Shown here piece by piece: positions 35,008-44,699 of a stretch of 64,000 nucleotides of DNA. Source of the stretch: Chitinophaga fulva. Its GTDB lineage: Bacteria; Bacteroidota; Bacteroidia; Chitinophagales; Chitinophagaceae. Numbering within the stretch: position 1 is the first letter of the stretch; every line of letters starts with the position of its first letter. Under the pieces are notes generated by a model. It was given only the letters and a program-made list of their open reading frames with translations. It made no database searches and was not told where the DNA came from. A program made the translations under genes and the position numbers. Where the stretch lies: the NCBI RefSeq assembly GCF_012927205.1, contig NZ_JABBGC010000001.1:1736001-1800000 (forward strand), written 5' to 3'.

Positions 35008-37365
35008 TCAACGGGTTTGTATCACTTTAAGATTATCAATTTCTCCTTTAAAAGCGTTCACGGTATCGCCGATCATCTGCAATGGAAAAACAAGTGTTTG
35101 AATGATGGCGTTTTTATCTTTGATATTGGGGAATGACCGCATGGCGCCCTCCAGCTTTTCGGTTAACTGACCATTGATAAATAGGGAAGTGCCCTTGTTA
35201 TTTCCGGTGAGCTTAACATGAGTCCATGTGCCGACAGGAAGGGTGTAGTTGAAGTGGTAATGATAGCCTTCCCGTGAGAATCCCAGTTTACCGGTTTCCT
35301 GTTGCAGTAGCGTAACCACAGCATTGGGAGAGGAGAAGATAACAGCTCCCGGACGGTTGTCTGCATCCGGTTTAATATCAAATTCAATACTGTACGGATA
35401 TCCCACTTCTGTTAACGGCGTTTTTACATAGCTGTTGCCGCCCTGTAACACCAGTGTTTGTTTTTGGGAGATGACCACGCGATGTTGTTCCAGCGCAGCT
35501 CTGCTGTTGCCGCTGATATCACTGATTTGATTGTTGGAAAAATCATAGTGCAACGCAACGGTATCCTTGCTTGTTATTTTAGCCCGCATATTCAATCCGG
35601 GACCTTCTCCTATCGACCGGCTGTTGGTGGCAAACTGTTGATAGTCGCTTTGTGTGGTATGGCCATTCCACATTTTTTCGGCCAGCACCTGCATCGCGGG
35701 AAATACGCGGTCATGCACATCCTTTTCGGTGATACCGTTACCGGCATGATCGTTCCAGACAGCGAAGGAGCCGCCTTTTATCTGCGGATGTCCCATGGGG
35801 AATACCGCTTCTCCGATCATATTGGGCTCCCATTGCTGGTATATTTTAGCGATGTTCAGGTAATCGTGATAGTAACCGGCAGCGGGAACGATATACAACC
35901 ATCCATCGGGTGTGCTGATGAGATCATATCCCTGACGCATCATGTCTGCCGGGTCTGCATAACCGTTGTACCACGCATTCATGGTCACGCCGGCCGATTT
36001 TACAGGTGTAGTGCCCTGTGCATGGGTGAGCGAGCCCCACATGCGTACCTTTTTGCCGAAGCTTTCCACATAACGGATGTAATGGTCCGTAAATGCCCTG
36101 AATTTCTCCGCTTCTTTTTTTGAATACTCATCTGTGCCGATATGTATTTCATCGCCTTTAAACACCGCTTCCGGCCCTTGCAGGTATTCCCGGAATACTT
36201 TATCGATCATATCGTAGGAAGCACTGTCAAGATTGAGGTGGTCCCTTCCGTATAGGAGGCTGGCAGTTTGTGGTACTGCTTTGGTGAACGCGAGCGAGTG
36301 CGCCGGTACATCAATTTCAGGGATGATTTTAACAGCGCAACTGTCTGCCAGGTCCTGCAAAGCGATAAAGGCTTTCTTTGAATAGCTGCCGTCTTTCGCG
36401 GTAAGGTTGGGGAAGGTATTGTTTTCCAGTCTGAAGGAGGAATAAGTGCTGTCCCAGTTGTTGCCGAAGAACTTCTCAAAGGCGTTATCATTGAGATGAA
36501 TGTGGAAATCATTCATCTTATAGTAAGCCATGAATTTTACATAGTGCCGGAGAAACGCCATGGAAAAGAATTTACGGCCTACGTCCAGCACAAATCCACG
36601 AACGGCATATTTGGGATAGTCACGGGTGATGCCCTGTGGAATATGACGATGCTGCCCGTCCTGTTCCAGTATTTGCAGCAGCGTGCGCGTGGCCCAGAAT
36701 GCGCCCTGCGCATGCGTGGCCTGTATACGGATATCTCCGGCTATTTCCAGCTGATAACCTTCTTTTCCCAGTTGCGGGTCTGTGGATTGTAAACTGAAAA
36801 AGATATCGCCTTTACGTGGCTGCCCTGTCCGTATACTGATATGTTGAATGCCTGTCAGCAGTTGGAGATCTTCTTTGAAGACAGTTACACCGGGCAACAA
36901 TGCTGCGGTGTCCCGGGGATCTATCACGAGCGCCGGGGTGGCGGGCAACGTATACGATCCTTTCCCGCCACACCATTCGCGTAAGGCAGGTATCACAAAA
37001 GGCCGCGGGTTGCCGGTATTGGTAGCATATTTTCCGGGTACGGTGACGGTAATATTGGGAACGTCCATCTGTGCGTTGTCCTGGTGGCGTTGCAGCACAA
37101 AATAAAGGCTGACAGGCGCATCGACGAGCGGGGTGGTGATACGTCCCTGCTGATCGATGACAGGCAGCCTGTCTGTCCCTTTTAGCTGTAACGAATAACC
37201 GGCAGGTGCTGTAGGGAGCGGAAGTTGCCGTGTGTTTTTGTTAATGGCGGGTACTGTTTTTACGGAAGCCGCTACTTTGGCAAAAGCAGCGGAATCAGCT
37301 ACGTGTTGAGCCGTGGCTGTCTGCCATAGCAAACCTGACAATACGGCGAAGCATTGATATTTCAT
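35008..37365 (-). CDS. Secreted GH20 beta-N-acetylhexosaminidase with C-terminal lectin-like domain
   Basis: The signal peptide (residues 1-19) is followed by a variable region, the GH20b domain (about 140-245) and the catalytic barrel (about 250-590). The catalytic pair is Asp412-Glu413 in HIGTDE; most family members have HxGGDE, so Thr replaces the second Gly. FHIHLNDNAFEKFFG and the MNAWYNG and GGSFAVWNDHAG segments line the substrate pocket. A laminin-G/concanavalin-like domain (about 620-785) probably binds sugar. It should remove terminal GlcNAc or GalNAc from chitin-type, mucin-type or host glycans. It lies 83 bases downstream of SusD on the same strand and is the only hydrolase of this locus. 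Confidence 0.93.
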   Translation of the reverse strand: MKYQCFAVLSGLLWQTATAQHVADSAAFAKVAASVKTVPAINKNTRQLPLPTAPAGYSLQLKGTDRLPVIDQQGRITTPLVDAPVSLYFVLQRHQDNAQMDVPNITVTVPGKYATNTGNPRPFVIPALREWCGGKGSYTLPATPALVIDPRDTAALLPGVTVFKEDLQLLTGIQHISIRTGQPRKGDIFFSLQSTDPQLGKEGYQLEIAGDIRIQATHAQGAFWATRTLLQILEQDGQHRHIPQGITRDYPKYAVRGFVLDVGRKFFSMAFLRHYVKFMAYYKMNDFHIHLNDNAFEKFFGNNWDSTYSSFRLENNTFPNLTAKDGSYSKKAFIALQDLADSCAVKIIPEIDVPAHSLAFTKAVPQTASLLYGRDHLNLDSASYDMIDKVFREYLQGPEAVFKGDEIHIGTDEYSKKEAEKFRAFTDHYIRYVESFGKKVRMWGSLTHAQGTTPVKSAGVTMNAWYNGYADPADMMRQGYDLISTPDGWLYIVPAAGYYHDYLNIAKIYQQWEPNMIGEAVFPMGHPQIKGGSFAVWNDHAGNGITEKDVHDRVFPAMQVLAEKMWNGHTTQSDYQQFATNSRSIGEGPGLNMRAKITSKDTVALHYDFSNNQISDISGNSRAALEQHRVVISQKQTLVLQGGNSYVKTPLTEVGYPYSIEFDIKPDADNRPGAVIFSSPNAVVTLLQQETGKLGFSREGYHYHFNYTLPVGTWTHVKLTGNNKGTSLFINGQLTEKLEGAMRSFPNIKDKNAIIQTLVFPLQMIGDTVNAFKGEIDNLKVIQTR

Positions 37366-37381
37366 TGTTCCTGTTATTTAT

Positions 37382-37412
37382 AAAGCCCTCTGCACAAAGC
37401 AAAGGGCTTTTT
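37382..37412 (-). promoter_or_regulatory. Hairpin between susD-like and GH20 genes
   Basis: AAAGCCCT and AGGGCTTT (37382-37389 and 37403-37410) form a stem with a 13-nt loop. On the coding strand no real T-run follows, so it may tune transcript levels between SusD and the hydrolase rather than end the operon. Confidence 0.4.
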
Positions 37413-37447
37413 GTTGATGGCATGAAGTTAATAAATCCGGAGGATGT

Positions 37448-39052
37448 TTACCATGGTTCGTTCTGCGTCAGTTCCTTGTTTTTTTCCAGCTCTGTTTTCG
37501 GGATGGGAAGCAGGTAATAAGCGTCGGTAAATACCCTGGGAGAAGAGGCGCCCAGATCAGCTTCTACCACTTCGTACTGGTATACGCCATTATTGAGTGT
37601 GATACGCATGCCATGGAACGTTTTACCATTCAGCACGCTAACGGCGGTGCGCCAGCGACGGAGGTCCCAGTAGCGATGATTTTCGTAAGCCAGTTCAATT
37701 TTTCTTTCATGCATGATGATGTTGCTCATCTGTGCTTGTCCTTGCCCTGCTGGTGTTGGTGGCATTTTAGCGCGGGCACGGATAAGGTCAACATAATTTT
37801 TGGCAGTGGCCGGATCGTTCAGGTTGTTCATGGCTTCTGCATAATTCAGGTAGATTTCTCCCAACCTGAATTCCACCCAGCTTTGGGTACTGCTCCAGAT
37901 TTTATCCAGTGACAATGTCTCGTCGAGATATTTACGGATATAGTAACCGGTTTTCGTATTGTCGTTGGTGGTATTACGGCCAACAATTTCATCGGTGCCG
38001 CCTACACGCGTTTCAATCACCCGCCCTTTCCAGGGAGCGCCTTCATACAGGATGGTGGCGTAAAAACGGGGATCGCGGCCTTTGTACGGCTGTTGCGGGT
38101 CATAGCCGGAAGCTGCATCAGTGATAGCTTTACCGGTGGCCTGCATTTCATAGTCGTCTACCATTTCCTGTGTAGGCTGGGTAAGACTGGTATAATCACC
38201 CGGATTGTCAAAATAGGGAACATTCATCGCGTCATAGTTATGCACGCGGCTGGGGTCCAGGTATTGTATTTCAAAAATACTTTCTGATGATGCCTGCTGT
38301 TTGGTGTTGAAAAGAGAACTGTAGTTGGACACCAGGCTGAAGCCTCCGTTGTCAATGATCTCTTTGGATGCTTTCGCCGATGCGTCCCATTTGCGGGCGT
38401 ATAACATGGCGCGGCTTTTCAATGCGAGGGCTGTCCACCGGGAAGCTAGACCGGCTTTGGCAGTGGCAGGCAGTTTGCTGGTGGCATCATCCAGTTCTGC
38501 GGCAATAAAATCGTATATCGCTGTGGTATCTGCACGTTTCACCATCAGGTCTTCTGTAAGCGTTTGTGGTTGGGTGATCAGCGGTACGCCACCGTAACGT
38601 TTTACCAGCTCAAAATAGTAGAATGCACGCAGGAATTTAACCTGGCCAATGAGATTGTTCCGGTCGCTTTCTGATAAGTTTGGAACGCTTGCTATCTGTT
38701 GAAAGAAAACGTTTGTTTTACGGATGCTTTTGTAAGTGTCGCTCCAGATGTCCAGTGGCGCATTGATGGAAGTGTATTTGCCATTGATCTGCAGCAGGTT
38801 GGCTTCTAGCCAGCCATAACTGCCCCTGGCTTCATCTGTAATACAGGCAAGGGTGGCAGTGCCGTCCGGTGTAACATCAAAACCAATCGGCAGGTTCTTA
38901 TAGATATCTGCAATGTAGAGTTGTACCAGTTTAGGGTCTTTCCATACAATTTCGTCTGAAAGACTGTTTACCGGCGACTGGTTCATTTTTGTACAGGAAA
39001 ACAATCCTGTTACGACTGCCCAAAGTACCAGCTGTATGTATATCTTTTTCAT
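37448..39052 (-). CDS. SusD/RagB-family outer-membrane glycan-binding lipoprotein
   Basis: The 534-residue protein starts with a lipoprotein signal (LFSC; Cys about residue 20). The SusD fold follows, with TPR-like helices in the N-terminal half (RNNLIGQVKFLRAFYYFELVKRYGGVPLI) and the C-terminal WVEFRLGEIYLNYAEAMN, MHERKIELAYENHRYWDLRRW and YYLLPIPKTELEKNKELTQNEPW segments, all standard for the family. It caps the SusC channel and binds the oligosaccharide at the cell surface. It is 32 bases downstream of the SusC gene and is translated with it. Confidence 0.96.
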   Translation of the reverse strand: MKKIYIQLVLWAVVTGLFSCTKMNQSPVNSLSDEIVWKDPKLVQLYIADIYKNLPIGFDVTPDGTATLACITDEARGSYGWLEANLLQINGKYTSINAPLDIWSDTYKSIRKTNVFFQQIASVPNLSESDRNNLIGQVKFLRAFYYFELVKRYGGVPLITQPQTLTEDLMVKRADTTAIYDFIAAELDDATSKLPATAKAGLASRWTALALKSRAMLYARKWDASAKASKEIIDNGGFSLVSNYSSLFNTKQQASSESIFEIQYLDPSRVHNYDAMNVPYFDNPGDYTSLTQPTQEMVDDYEMQATGKAITDAASGYDPQQPYKGRDPRFYATILYEGAPWKGRVIETRVGGTDEIVGRNTTNDNTKTGYYIRKYLDETLSLDKIWSSTQSWVEFRLGEIYLNYAEAMNNLNDPATAKNYVDLIRARAKMPPTPAGQGQAQMSNIIMHERKIELAYENHRYWDLRRWRTAVSVLNGKTFHGMRITLNNGVYQYEVVEADLGASSPRVFTDAYYLLPIPKTELEKNKELTQNEPW

Positions 39053-39084
39053 GTCTCTTTCCTAGTTTTCGGTTAACCGATAAA

Positions 39085-42000
39085 TTATAAAGTCAGGTTT
39101 ACGCCAATGTTTACGCTGCGCTGCTGCGGATAATACCCACGTGTATCGGAAGGTACTTCGGGATCGAGCCCTTTCAGCTTGGAGAACGTTAACAGGTTGG
39201 TGCCAGCTACGTATATGCGTGCCTGTTGTATGCGAGCCTGTTTCATCCATCCGGCAGGAAGTGTGTACCCGATGTTGAGGCTGCGCAATTTGAGATAGCT
39301 GGCATCGCGCAGCCAGAAAGAGGAGGCTTTCAGGTTGTTGGCATTACCATTGATAACAGGCCGGGGAAACTCCGCTCCGCGGTTATCGGGAGTCCAGTAG
39401 TCCAGCATGTAAGTCATCGGGTTGGAGATATTGAAGAAAGGATAGGCCAGTTCCGCACTGATGTAGGTGTTAAAGTTGGTAGCTCCCTGCCACAGCATAC
39501 TGATGTCGAAGCCATTCCAGGATGCGCCAAGATTGAGGCCATACACCACTTCCGGCACTTTACTGCGACCAATTACAGTACGGTCCTGGTCATTAATGAC
39601 GCCATCGCCATTGATATCGGCATAACGGATGTCGCCGGGCTTGGGCTGGAAGTTATATTGTTTGGGTGCGCTTTTGATCTCTTCTTCACTCTGGAATAAT
39701 CCCAACGCTACCAGGCCGGTGTATTGATCGAAGGGGCGGCCTGTCTGCCGCAGTGATTCCTGGATATTGGCGGCTTCGTCCATGAAGATGACTTTATTGC
39801 GGGCGAAGGTAAAAGTACCGCGTGCGTTGTAGTTTACTTTTCCGATACGGTTTTCATGACCTATCTCCACTTCAAATCCATGGTTGTCTACAATGCCCAC
39901 ATTCTGGAAAGGCAGTTGTTCTCCGAAGGTGCCGGGAACAGAAGCTGTTCTGGGCCGCAGGATATTGCTGGTACGTTTGTAGAAATAGCCGGCGTCCAGT
40001 GTCAGCAGCCGGTTCCATAAAGATGTTTCAAAGCCGATATCTGTAGTGGTAGCAATTTCCCAGCCGATGGATTGGTTAGGGTAACCTGCTGAAAAAATGC
40101 CATTGTAAGGTTTTCCATCAATGATATAAACAGATGTAATTCCGGAGCCGGAACCGGCATAGTAAGAAGGCAGGTATTGGAATGCGCGTACGCTGTCATT
40201 TCCCAGCTGACCATAGGAGGCTTTTATCTTCAGGTAGTCTACAGTGCGTACATTGTTTTTGAAGAAGTTTTCTTCTGAGACCACCCAGCCGGCAGATACA
40301 CCCGGGAAGAAGCCCCAGCGTTTATCACTGGCAAAGCTCAGCGAACCGTCATACCGGAAAGTGGCTGTCAACAGGTATTTGTGTGCATAGGCGTAGTTGA
40401 AGCGTCCGGCCACACCTGCACGGGAGTAAACATCTGCCGTACCATCGTTATTTAGGCCGCTTTTGGAACCGGCAAATAATTCATCGAGCAATGGGCTGTC
40501 GAATTGCTCACGGTACGCCTGCATTTTATCCATCCGGTAATTGTAGGTCTCGTACAGTAAAGTACCATCTACATCATGTTTACCAAAAGAGCGGATGTAG
40601 TTAACGATCGCCTGAGTGGTAATACCAGCCTGTTGTTCGGAATTTTGGGTCAGGTTGATATTTCCGGCGCGGGTAATTTTATCATACTCCTTTGTAGACG
40701 CATTGTACTTATAGTAAGAGTATGGTGTGGAGAACTGCTTTTCGTATAACATTTTTTTATCGAAAGCAGCGACGCCTTTGATAGACAGGCCTTCCACACC
40801 GGGAACGCTGTATTTCAAAGCGAAATTACTTTGAAAGGTGTTCCAGTCCTGTTGCCGGTGACCGCTTTCTGTTGCGTCCAGCATAGGATTGCGTCCTCCT
40901 GTGGTACCTCCTGGCAGTCCATTGGCATAAAAATTTGCATCCAGCGGAGAAGCCCGTACAATGGTGTTGAAAATAGTACCGGCATCCAGGCCGGGGCCTG
41001 TTCTGCGTTCGAGGCGGCCTGCGAGGTCTATAGAGGCCACGAGATGTTTGCCGATGTTGGCATCCACATTGGAACGGATATTATAACGTTTGTAGTTGGT
41101 GGATTTATACAGCGAATTTTGGTCCAGGTAACCAATGGACACATAGTATTTGGCTTTGTCGTTACCGCCTCTGACACTCAGGTCATGCTGCGTTTGCATG
41201 GCGGCATTGTTCATGGTGGTTTTCCACCAGTCGGTATTGGCAAGGCCTTTTAAAGGATCGGGATTATTGCGGATGGTATTAATATCTTCTTCTGAATACC
41301 GTGCTGGTTGCCCGTTGGCTGCCAATCCTGCGTTATACATCTCTGCATATTGCACGCCATTCAGTTGTTTCATCCGGATGGTGGGCTGCTGAAAACCGGC
41401 GTATCCGTTGTAGGAGATGGTAGGAACTCCGCTGGTGCCGCGTTTGGTGGTGATCAGCATAACACCGTTGGCCGCTCTGGAACCGTAGATGGCTGCGGAA
41501 GAAGCGTCTTTCAGGATGCTGATCGTTTCGATGTCTGCCGGGTTCAGTTCATTGAAGTTACGTTGGATACCATCTACAATCACGAGCATACTGTTGTAAC
41601 CGAAGGTGCTCTTTCCTCTGATACTAAGTGAAGCACCGTCATTACCAGGTTCTCCGCTGTTTTGCCGGGCAATGATACCAGGGGCGCGTCCAGCCAGGGT
41701 GTTGGACAGATTGGCTACAGGCATGGAGCGGATGTCTTTACCGCTGACGGTAGCTACAGAGCCGGTGAGACTGGCTTTTTTCTGTACCCCGTAACCTACT
41801 ACGATTACTTCGCTCAGGCCTTTGGTGTCATCGGTTAATACCGCGTCTACAGTAGTCCTGTTGTTGACAGGAATAACCATTTGTTGATAACCAATATAGG
41901 TAAAAACAAGATTGGCGGTACCGGGCGCCTCCAGTTTAAATTCGCCCCGTTCATTGCTGATAGTGCCTTTGCCGGTTTTATCCACTTTGATGCTTACGCC

Positions 42001-42438
42001 AATTAAGGGTGTCCCGTTCTTGTCAGTTACCTTTCCCTGTACCATCAACTCCTGTATAACGGTATTTACAGGAGCAATCACAATGAGGTCATTTTTCAAC
42101 AAACGGAATGTAAGGCCGGTATTGCTCAGAACGGTGGATAATACGGTTTCTACCGGTTCGTCATTTACGTTGACGGATACGGTAAGATCAGGTGCGATGG
42201 CATCGTCGTTGTATACAAAGCGACAGTTGGTTTTTTTCTCTACCAGTTTCAACAGCTTCATCAGCTTGACTTCAGATACGTTTAGTGTGACCCTGGAGCG
42301 TTGTGAGTAGGCAGTGGCAGATACCTGTAAGCAGGTGATCAGTGTTATAAAGAACGATAATTTCATTAGAATGATCGTTTTAAGGATCAGGAAGGGAAAG
42401 GAACTCCCCTCATGAAAAAAACTCCTTGATTTTTTCAT
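39085..42438 (-). CDS. SusC/RagA-family TonB-dependent receptor with STN domain
   Basis: This 1117-residue outer-membrane transporter has a long leader with the signal peptide (hydrophobic FFITLITCLQVSATAYS near residues 29-45). A secretin/TonB N-terminal (STN) domain follows (about 50-115), then a carboxypeptidase-regulatory-like domain (about 130-215), the plug (GLSEVIVVGYGVQKKASLTG onward, about 218-335) and the 22-strand barrel. The STN domain is the part that contacts the FecR anti-sigma factor, matching the sigma/FecR genes just upstream. It should import the glycan released at the surface using TonB energy. A start at the internal Met about residue 25 is possible, but long leaders are common here. 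Confidence 0.95.
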   Translation of the reverse strand: MKKSRSFFHEGSSFPFLILKTIILMKLSFFITLITCLQVSATAYSQRSRVTLNVSEVKLMKLLKLVEKKTNCRFVYNDDAIAPDLTVSVNVNDEPVETVLSTVLSNTGLTFRLLKNDLIVIAPVNTVIQELMVQGKVTDKNGTPLIGVSIKVDKTGKGTISNERGEFKLEAPGTANLVFTYIGYQQMVIPVNNRTTVDAVLTDDTKGLSEVIVVGYGVQKKASLTGSVATVSGKDIRSMPVANLSNTLAGRAPGIIARQNSGEPGNDGASLSIRGKSTFGYNSMLVIVDGIQRNFNELNPADIETISILKDASSAAIYGSRAANGVMLITTKRGTSGVPTISYNGYAGFQQPTIRMKQLNGVQYAEMYNAGLAANGQPARYSEEDINTIRNNPDPLKGLANTDWWKTTMNNAAMQTQHDLSVRGGNDKAKYYVSIGYLDQNSLYKSTNYKRYNIRSNVDANIGKHLVASIDLAGRLERRTGPGLDAGTIFNTIVRASPLDANFYANGLPGGTTGGRNPMLDATESGHRQQDWNTFQSNFALKYSVPGVEGLSIKGVAAFDKKMLYEKQFSTPYSYYKYNASTKEYDKITRAGNINLTQNSEQQAGITTQAIVNYIRSFGKHDVDGTLLYETYNYRMDKMQAYREQFDSPLLDELFAGSKSGLNNDGTADVYSRAGVAGRFNYAYAHKYLLTATFRYDGSLSFASDKRWGFFPGVSAGWVVSEENFFKNNVRTVDYLKIKASYGQLGNDSVRAFQYLPSYYAGSGSGITSVYIIDGKPYNGIFSAGYPNQSIGWEIATTTDIGFETSLWNRLLTLDAGYFYKRTSNILRPRTASVPGTFGEQLPFQNVGIVDNHGFEVEIGHENRIGKVNYNARGTFTFARNKVIFMDEAANIQESLRQTGRPFDQYTGLVALGLFQSEEEIKSAPKQYNFQPKPGDIRYADINGDGVINDQDRTVIGRSKVPEVVYGLNLGASWNGFDISMLWQGATNFNTYISAELAYPFFNISNPMTYMLDYWTPDNRGAEFPRPVINGNANNLKASSFWLRDASYLKLRSLNIGYTLPAGWMKQARIQQARIYVAGTNLLTFSKLKGLDPEVPSDTRGYYPQQRSVNIGVNLTL

Positions 42439-42587
42439 ACATTTAGAAAACTTTTGGTCAATAAAAAAGCAACAGGTCCCTGTCCGCCAAGAGAGGAGCC
42501 CTGCAACTGTTGATCAGATGTAGGGGAGATGTGTCCGCATTTCCCCTTTTAGTTTGTTCACTGTGGTAATCAGGTCATAAGTGGTGT

Positions 42588-43562
42588 TTACTTGGTGATA
42601 AAAATGTCTTGCTGGTTTATCTGGTAATGGAAAGGAGCGGACAACTGAAGTGCTGTCAGCGTTTGGTCCACTGTTTCATTCTCAAAGATGGCGGTGAATA
42701 ACAGTTTTTTCAGTGATGGGTCTTGAATATGGATATTTACACCATACCAGCGCTCCATCTTTACAGCGATTTGTTCAAATGTTTCGTGACTAAATACCAG
42801 CTTGTTTTCTCTCCATAAAGTTTCGTTGAGTGTGCTGTCATGGTTGGCTACACTGTTTTTTACTTCATAGAATGTGGTTGGATGTTGTTTGGATGACGCT
42901 GTATGCAGGATAATTTTTTCGTTTGGCCGTAAGCGTATTTTGGAAGATTCCTGTTCCCGCAGGGTGATTTCCACTGCGCCGCTTACCAGCAATGTTTCAT
43001 CTGATACGTCGTTTTTATATGCTTTTACATTAAAGGTGGTGCCCAATACGGTGATGTCCATACGCTCAGTGTGGATAACGAAGGGATGTGCCGGATTTTT
43101 TGCTACGTCGAAAAAAGCTTCTCCTTCCAGGGATACGGTTCTGTCATCTCCCGGATAACAGGTGAGCTTACTTTTCTTATTCAGCCATATCGCAGTACCA
43201 TCCGGAAGGCGGCGCTGGATAATACTGGCGTCGGCACTGATGAAGGTAGACCGGTGTTGGTTCCTGTAGATGATTCCCCAGGCGCTGCCGGCTATGAGTA
43301 CTACGGCTGCCGCGGCTTTGAACCATGGCCGCAGATAGAAAGGTTTACGTACAGGTGTTACCGGAGCAATGGCTCGCCAGCCTGCGGCTTTAAGTGCAGC
43401 TGCTTCCGGTGATCCCGGCAGGGCATCGGTTTTTTCCCCGGATATATCCAGTTGCTCATACCATTCCCTGATCTGGGCTAATTCCGCTTCAGTACACTGG
43501 TTTTTGCTGTATTTTTCCAGCAACAACAGCAACTGGTCGTTGTTGAACGCATTGTTTTCCAT
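42588..43562 (-). CDS. FecR-family anti-sigma factor
   Basis: The 324-residue protein has a cytoplasmic N-terminal part (about 1-85) that binds the sigma factor, one membrane helix (about 88-106, AAAAVVLIAGSAWGIIY), a periplasmic FecR domain (about 115-215, with LPDGTAIWLNKKSKLTCYPG and GEAFFDVAKNPAHPFVIHT) and a DUF4974/STN-like tail (about 250-324) that would pair with the receptor's STN domain. On substrate binding to SusC it releases the sigma factor. It follows the sigma gene after 54 bases. Confidence 0.95.
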   Translation of the reverse strand: MENNAFNNDQLLLLLEKYSKNQCTEAELAQIREWYEQLDISGEKTDALPGSPEAAALKAAGWRAIAPVTPVRKPFYLRPWFKAAAAVVLIAGSAWGIIYRNQHRSTFISADASIIQRRLPDGTAIWLNKKSKLTCYPGDDRTVSLEGEAFFDVAKNPAHPFVIHTERMDITVLGTTFNVKAYKNDVSDETLLVSGAVEITLREQESSKIRLRPNEKIILHTASSKQHPTTFYEVKNSVANHDSTLNETLWRENKLVFSHETFEQIAVKMERWYGVNIHIQDPSLKKLLFTAIFENETVDQTLTALQLSAPFHYQINQQDIFITK

Positions 43563-43616
43563 AACTCGTTAATAAAGGGTCGATTGAAAGGGAGAGATAT
43601 ACCAGATGAAAAAAAA

Positions 43617-44183
43617 TTATTTTTCCCGGCGGGAAAAAAGATAGGTATGGGCCAGTTTATTCCGGAGCCGCGCCAGCGCATTACTGATCTGGTTTCTGAC
43701 GGTTTGCTCTGAGATGTCGAGTTGACCGGCAATTTGTGCGGCGCTCATGCCTTTGTCGCGGCTCAGCGAAAATACTTCCTGCATTTTGGAGGGCATGGCC
43801 TGGACCTCCTGTTGTACCAGGGATTCCAGCTCGCGGAACTGAACGGTGTCCGTCACCGGATAGTGGCGCTCGTCCAGCGCTTCCAGGTATTGTTGGTAAT
43901 AGTTGACCCGTACCGCACGGGCGCGGTAGTAATCGATAATTTTATAGTCCAGTGCCGTTAACAGGTAGTTCACGAGAGTGGACTTCAGGGTAAGTGTATG
44001 GCGGTTCTTCCAGAGATGTGCAAAAATCTCCTGGAGTATATCTGAGATATCGTCGGTGGCGTGTATTTTCCTGAAAGCCCGGCTGTAAAGCAAATCCCAA
44101 TGCCGGTCGTACAGGATACGGAAGGCATCTTCTTGATTCTGCTGTAACGCAGACACCAGCGCTTTATCTGACCAATCCTCCAA
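43617..44183 (-). CDS. ECF RNA polymerase sigma factor (FecI-like)
   Basis: At 188 residues this is a group 4 sigma factor of the Bacteroidota sigma-70 family 1 type. Region 2 spans about residues 20-90 (AFRILYDRHWDLLYSRAFRKI and DILQEIFAHLWKNR) and region 4 about 125-180 (MQEVFSLSRDKGMSAAQIAGQLDISEQTVRNQISNALARLR, a helix-turn-helix). It should drive the SusC/SusD/GH20 genes when released from FecR. It is the first gene of the locus. Confidence 0.95.
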   Translation of the reverse strand: MEDWSDKALVSALQQNQEDAFRILYDRHWDLLYSRAFRKIHATDDISDILQEIFAHLWKNRHTLTLKSTLVNYLLTALDYKIIDYYRARAVRVNYYQQYLEALDERHYPVTDTVQFRELESLVQQEVQAMPSKMQEVFSLSRDKGMSAAQIAGQLDISEQTVRNQISNALARLRNKLAHTYLFSRREK

Positions 44184-44243
44184 TTATGTGACTTTTCGTA
44201 CAAACATAACAAAGTTCATTGGCTTTATTTAGTGGGATGTATG

Positions 44244-44636
44244 CTAGTAATACAATTGTGATAAAACATTTGTCTCATCAAATGTTTTAGGTTTGAGTCC
44301 CATAAACTCGGTGTATTGGGTGAGGGTGAGCAGGGGTTTCAGTCTGTTGTGCAGCCCGTTCTGCATGCTGTTCAGTTTTGTGGTATAGGCTTTTTGGTTA
44401 GTTTGTTGTAACGGCTGGATGTTTACTTTCTGTTGCAGATAGGATGTGACAATCGTGAGCAGCTTGGGCTTTTGTTGATCTGTGAGGTAAAGTGATTTGT
44501 CCAGTTTGGAAACAATAGAGGTGGCAGTTCCATCAACATTCATGGTAGGCGCCTGTGACAGGGTGAAGTTGGCAGCAGCGTTTACCGTGTAGCAAACAAC
44601 GGCTGCCAACATCAGGAGGAAGAATACTTTTTTCAT
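44244..44636 (-). CDS. Small exported helical protein with two LTxxQ motifs
   Basis: These 130 residues start with a signal peptide (MKKVFFLLMLAAVVCYTVNA). The mature protein is mostly helical and has LTDQQ and LTLTQ, two copies of the LTxxQ motif seen in CpxP/Spy-type periplasmic chaperones or sensors. The pattern fits that group, but this is only motif level. I used the inner ATG at 44636 because the signal peptide begins there; the longer frame adds ten unrelated residues. It lies 60 bases upstream of the ECF sigma gene on the same strand, so co-transcription is possible. Confidence 0.75.
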   Translation of the reverse strand: MKKVFFLLMLAAVVCYTVNAAANFTLSQAPTMNVDGTATSIVSKLDKSLYLTDQQKPKLLTIVTSYLQQKVNIQPLQQTNQKAYTTKLNSMQNGLHNRLKPLLTLTQYTEFMGLKPKTFDETNVLSQLYY

Positions 44637-44699
44637 ACGCAGAGGATCGATTTTGGTTACGGTCATTAAATATACTAAATAGACCGTAACATCGACGCG

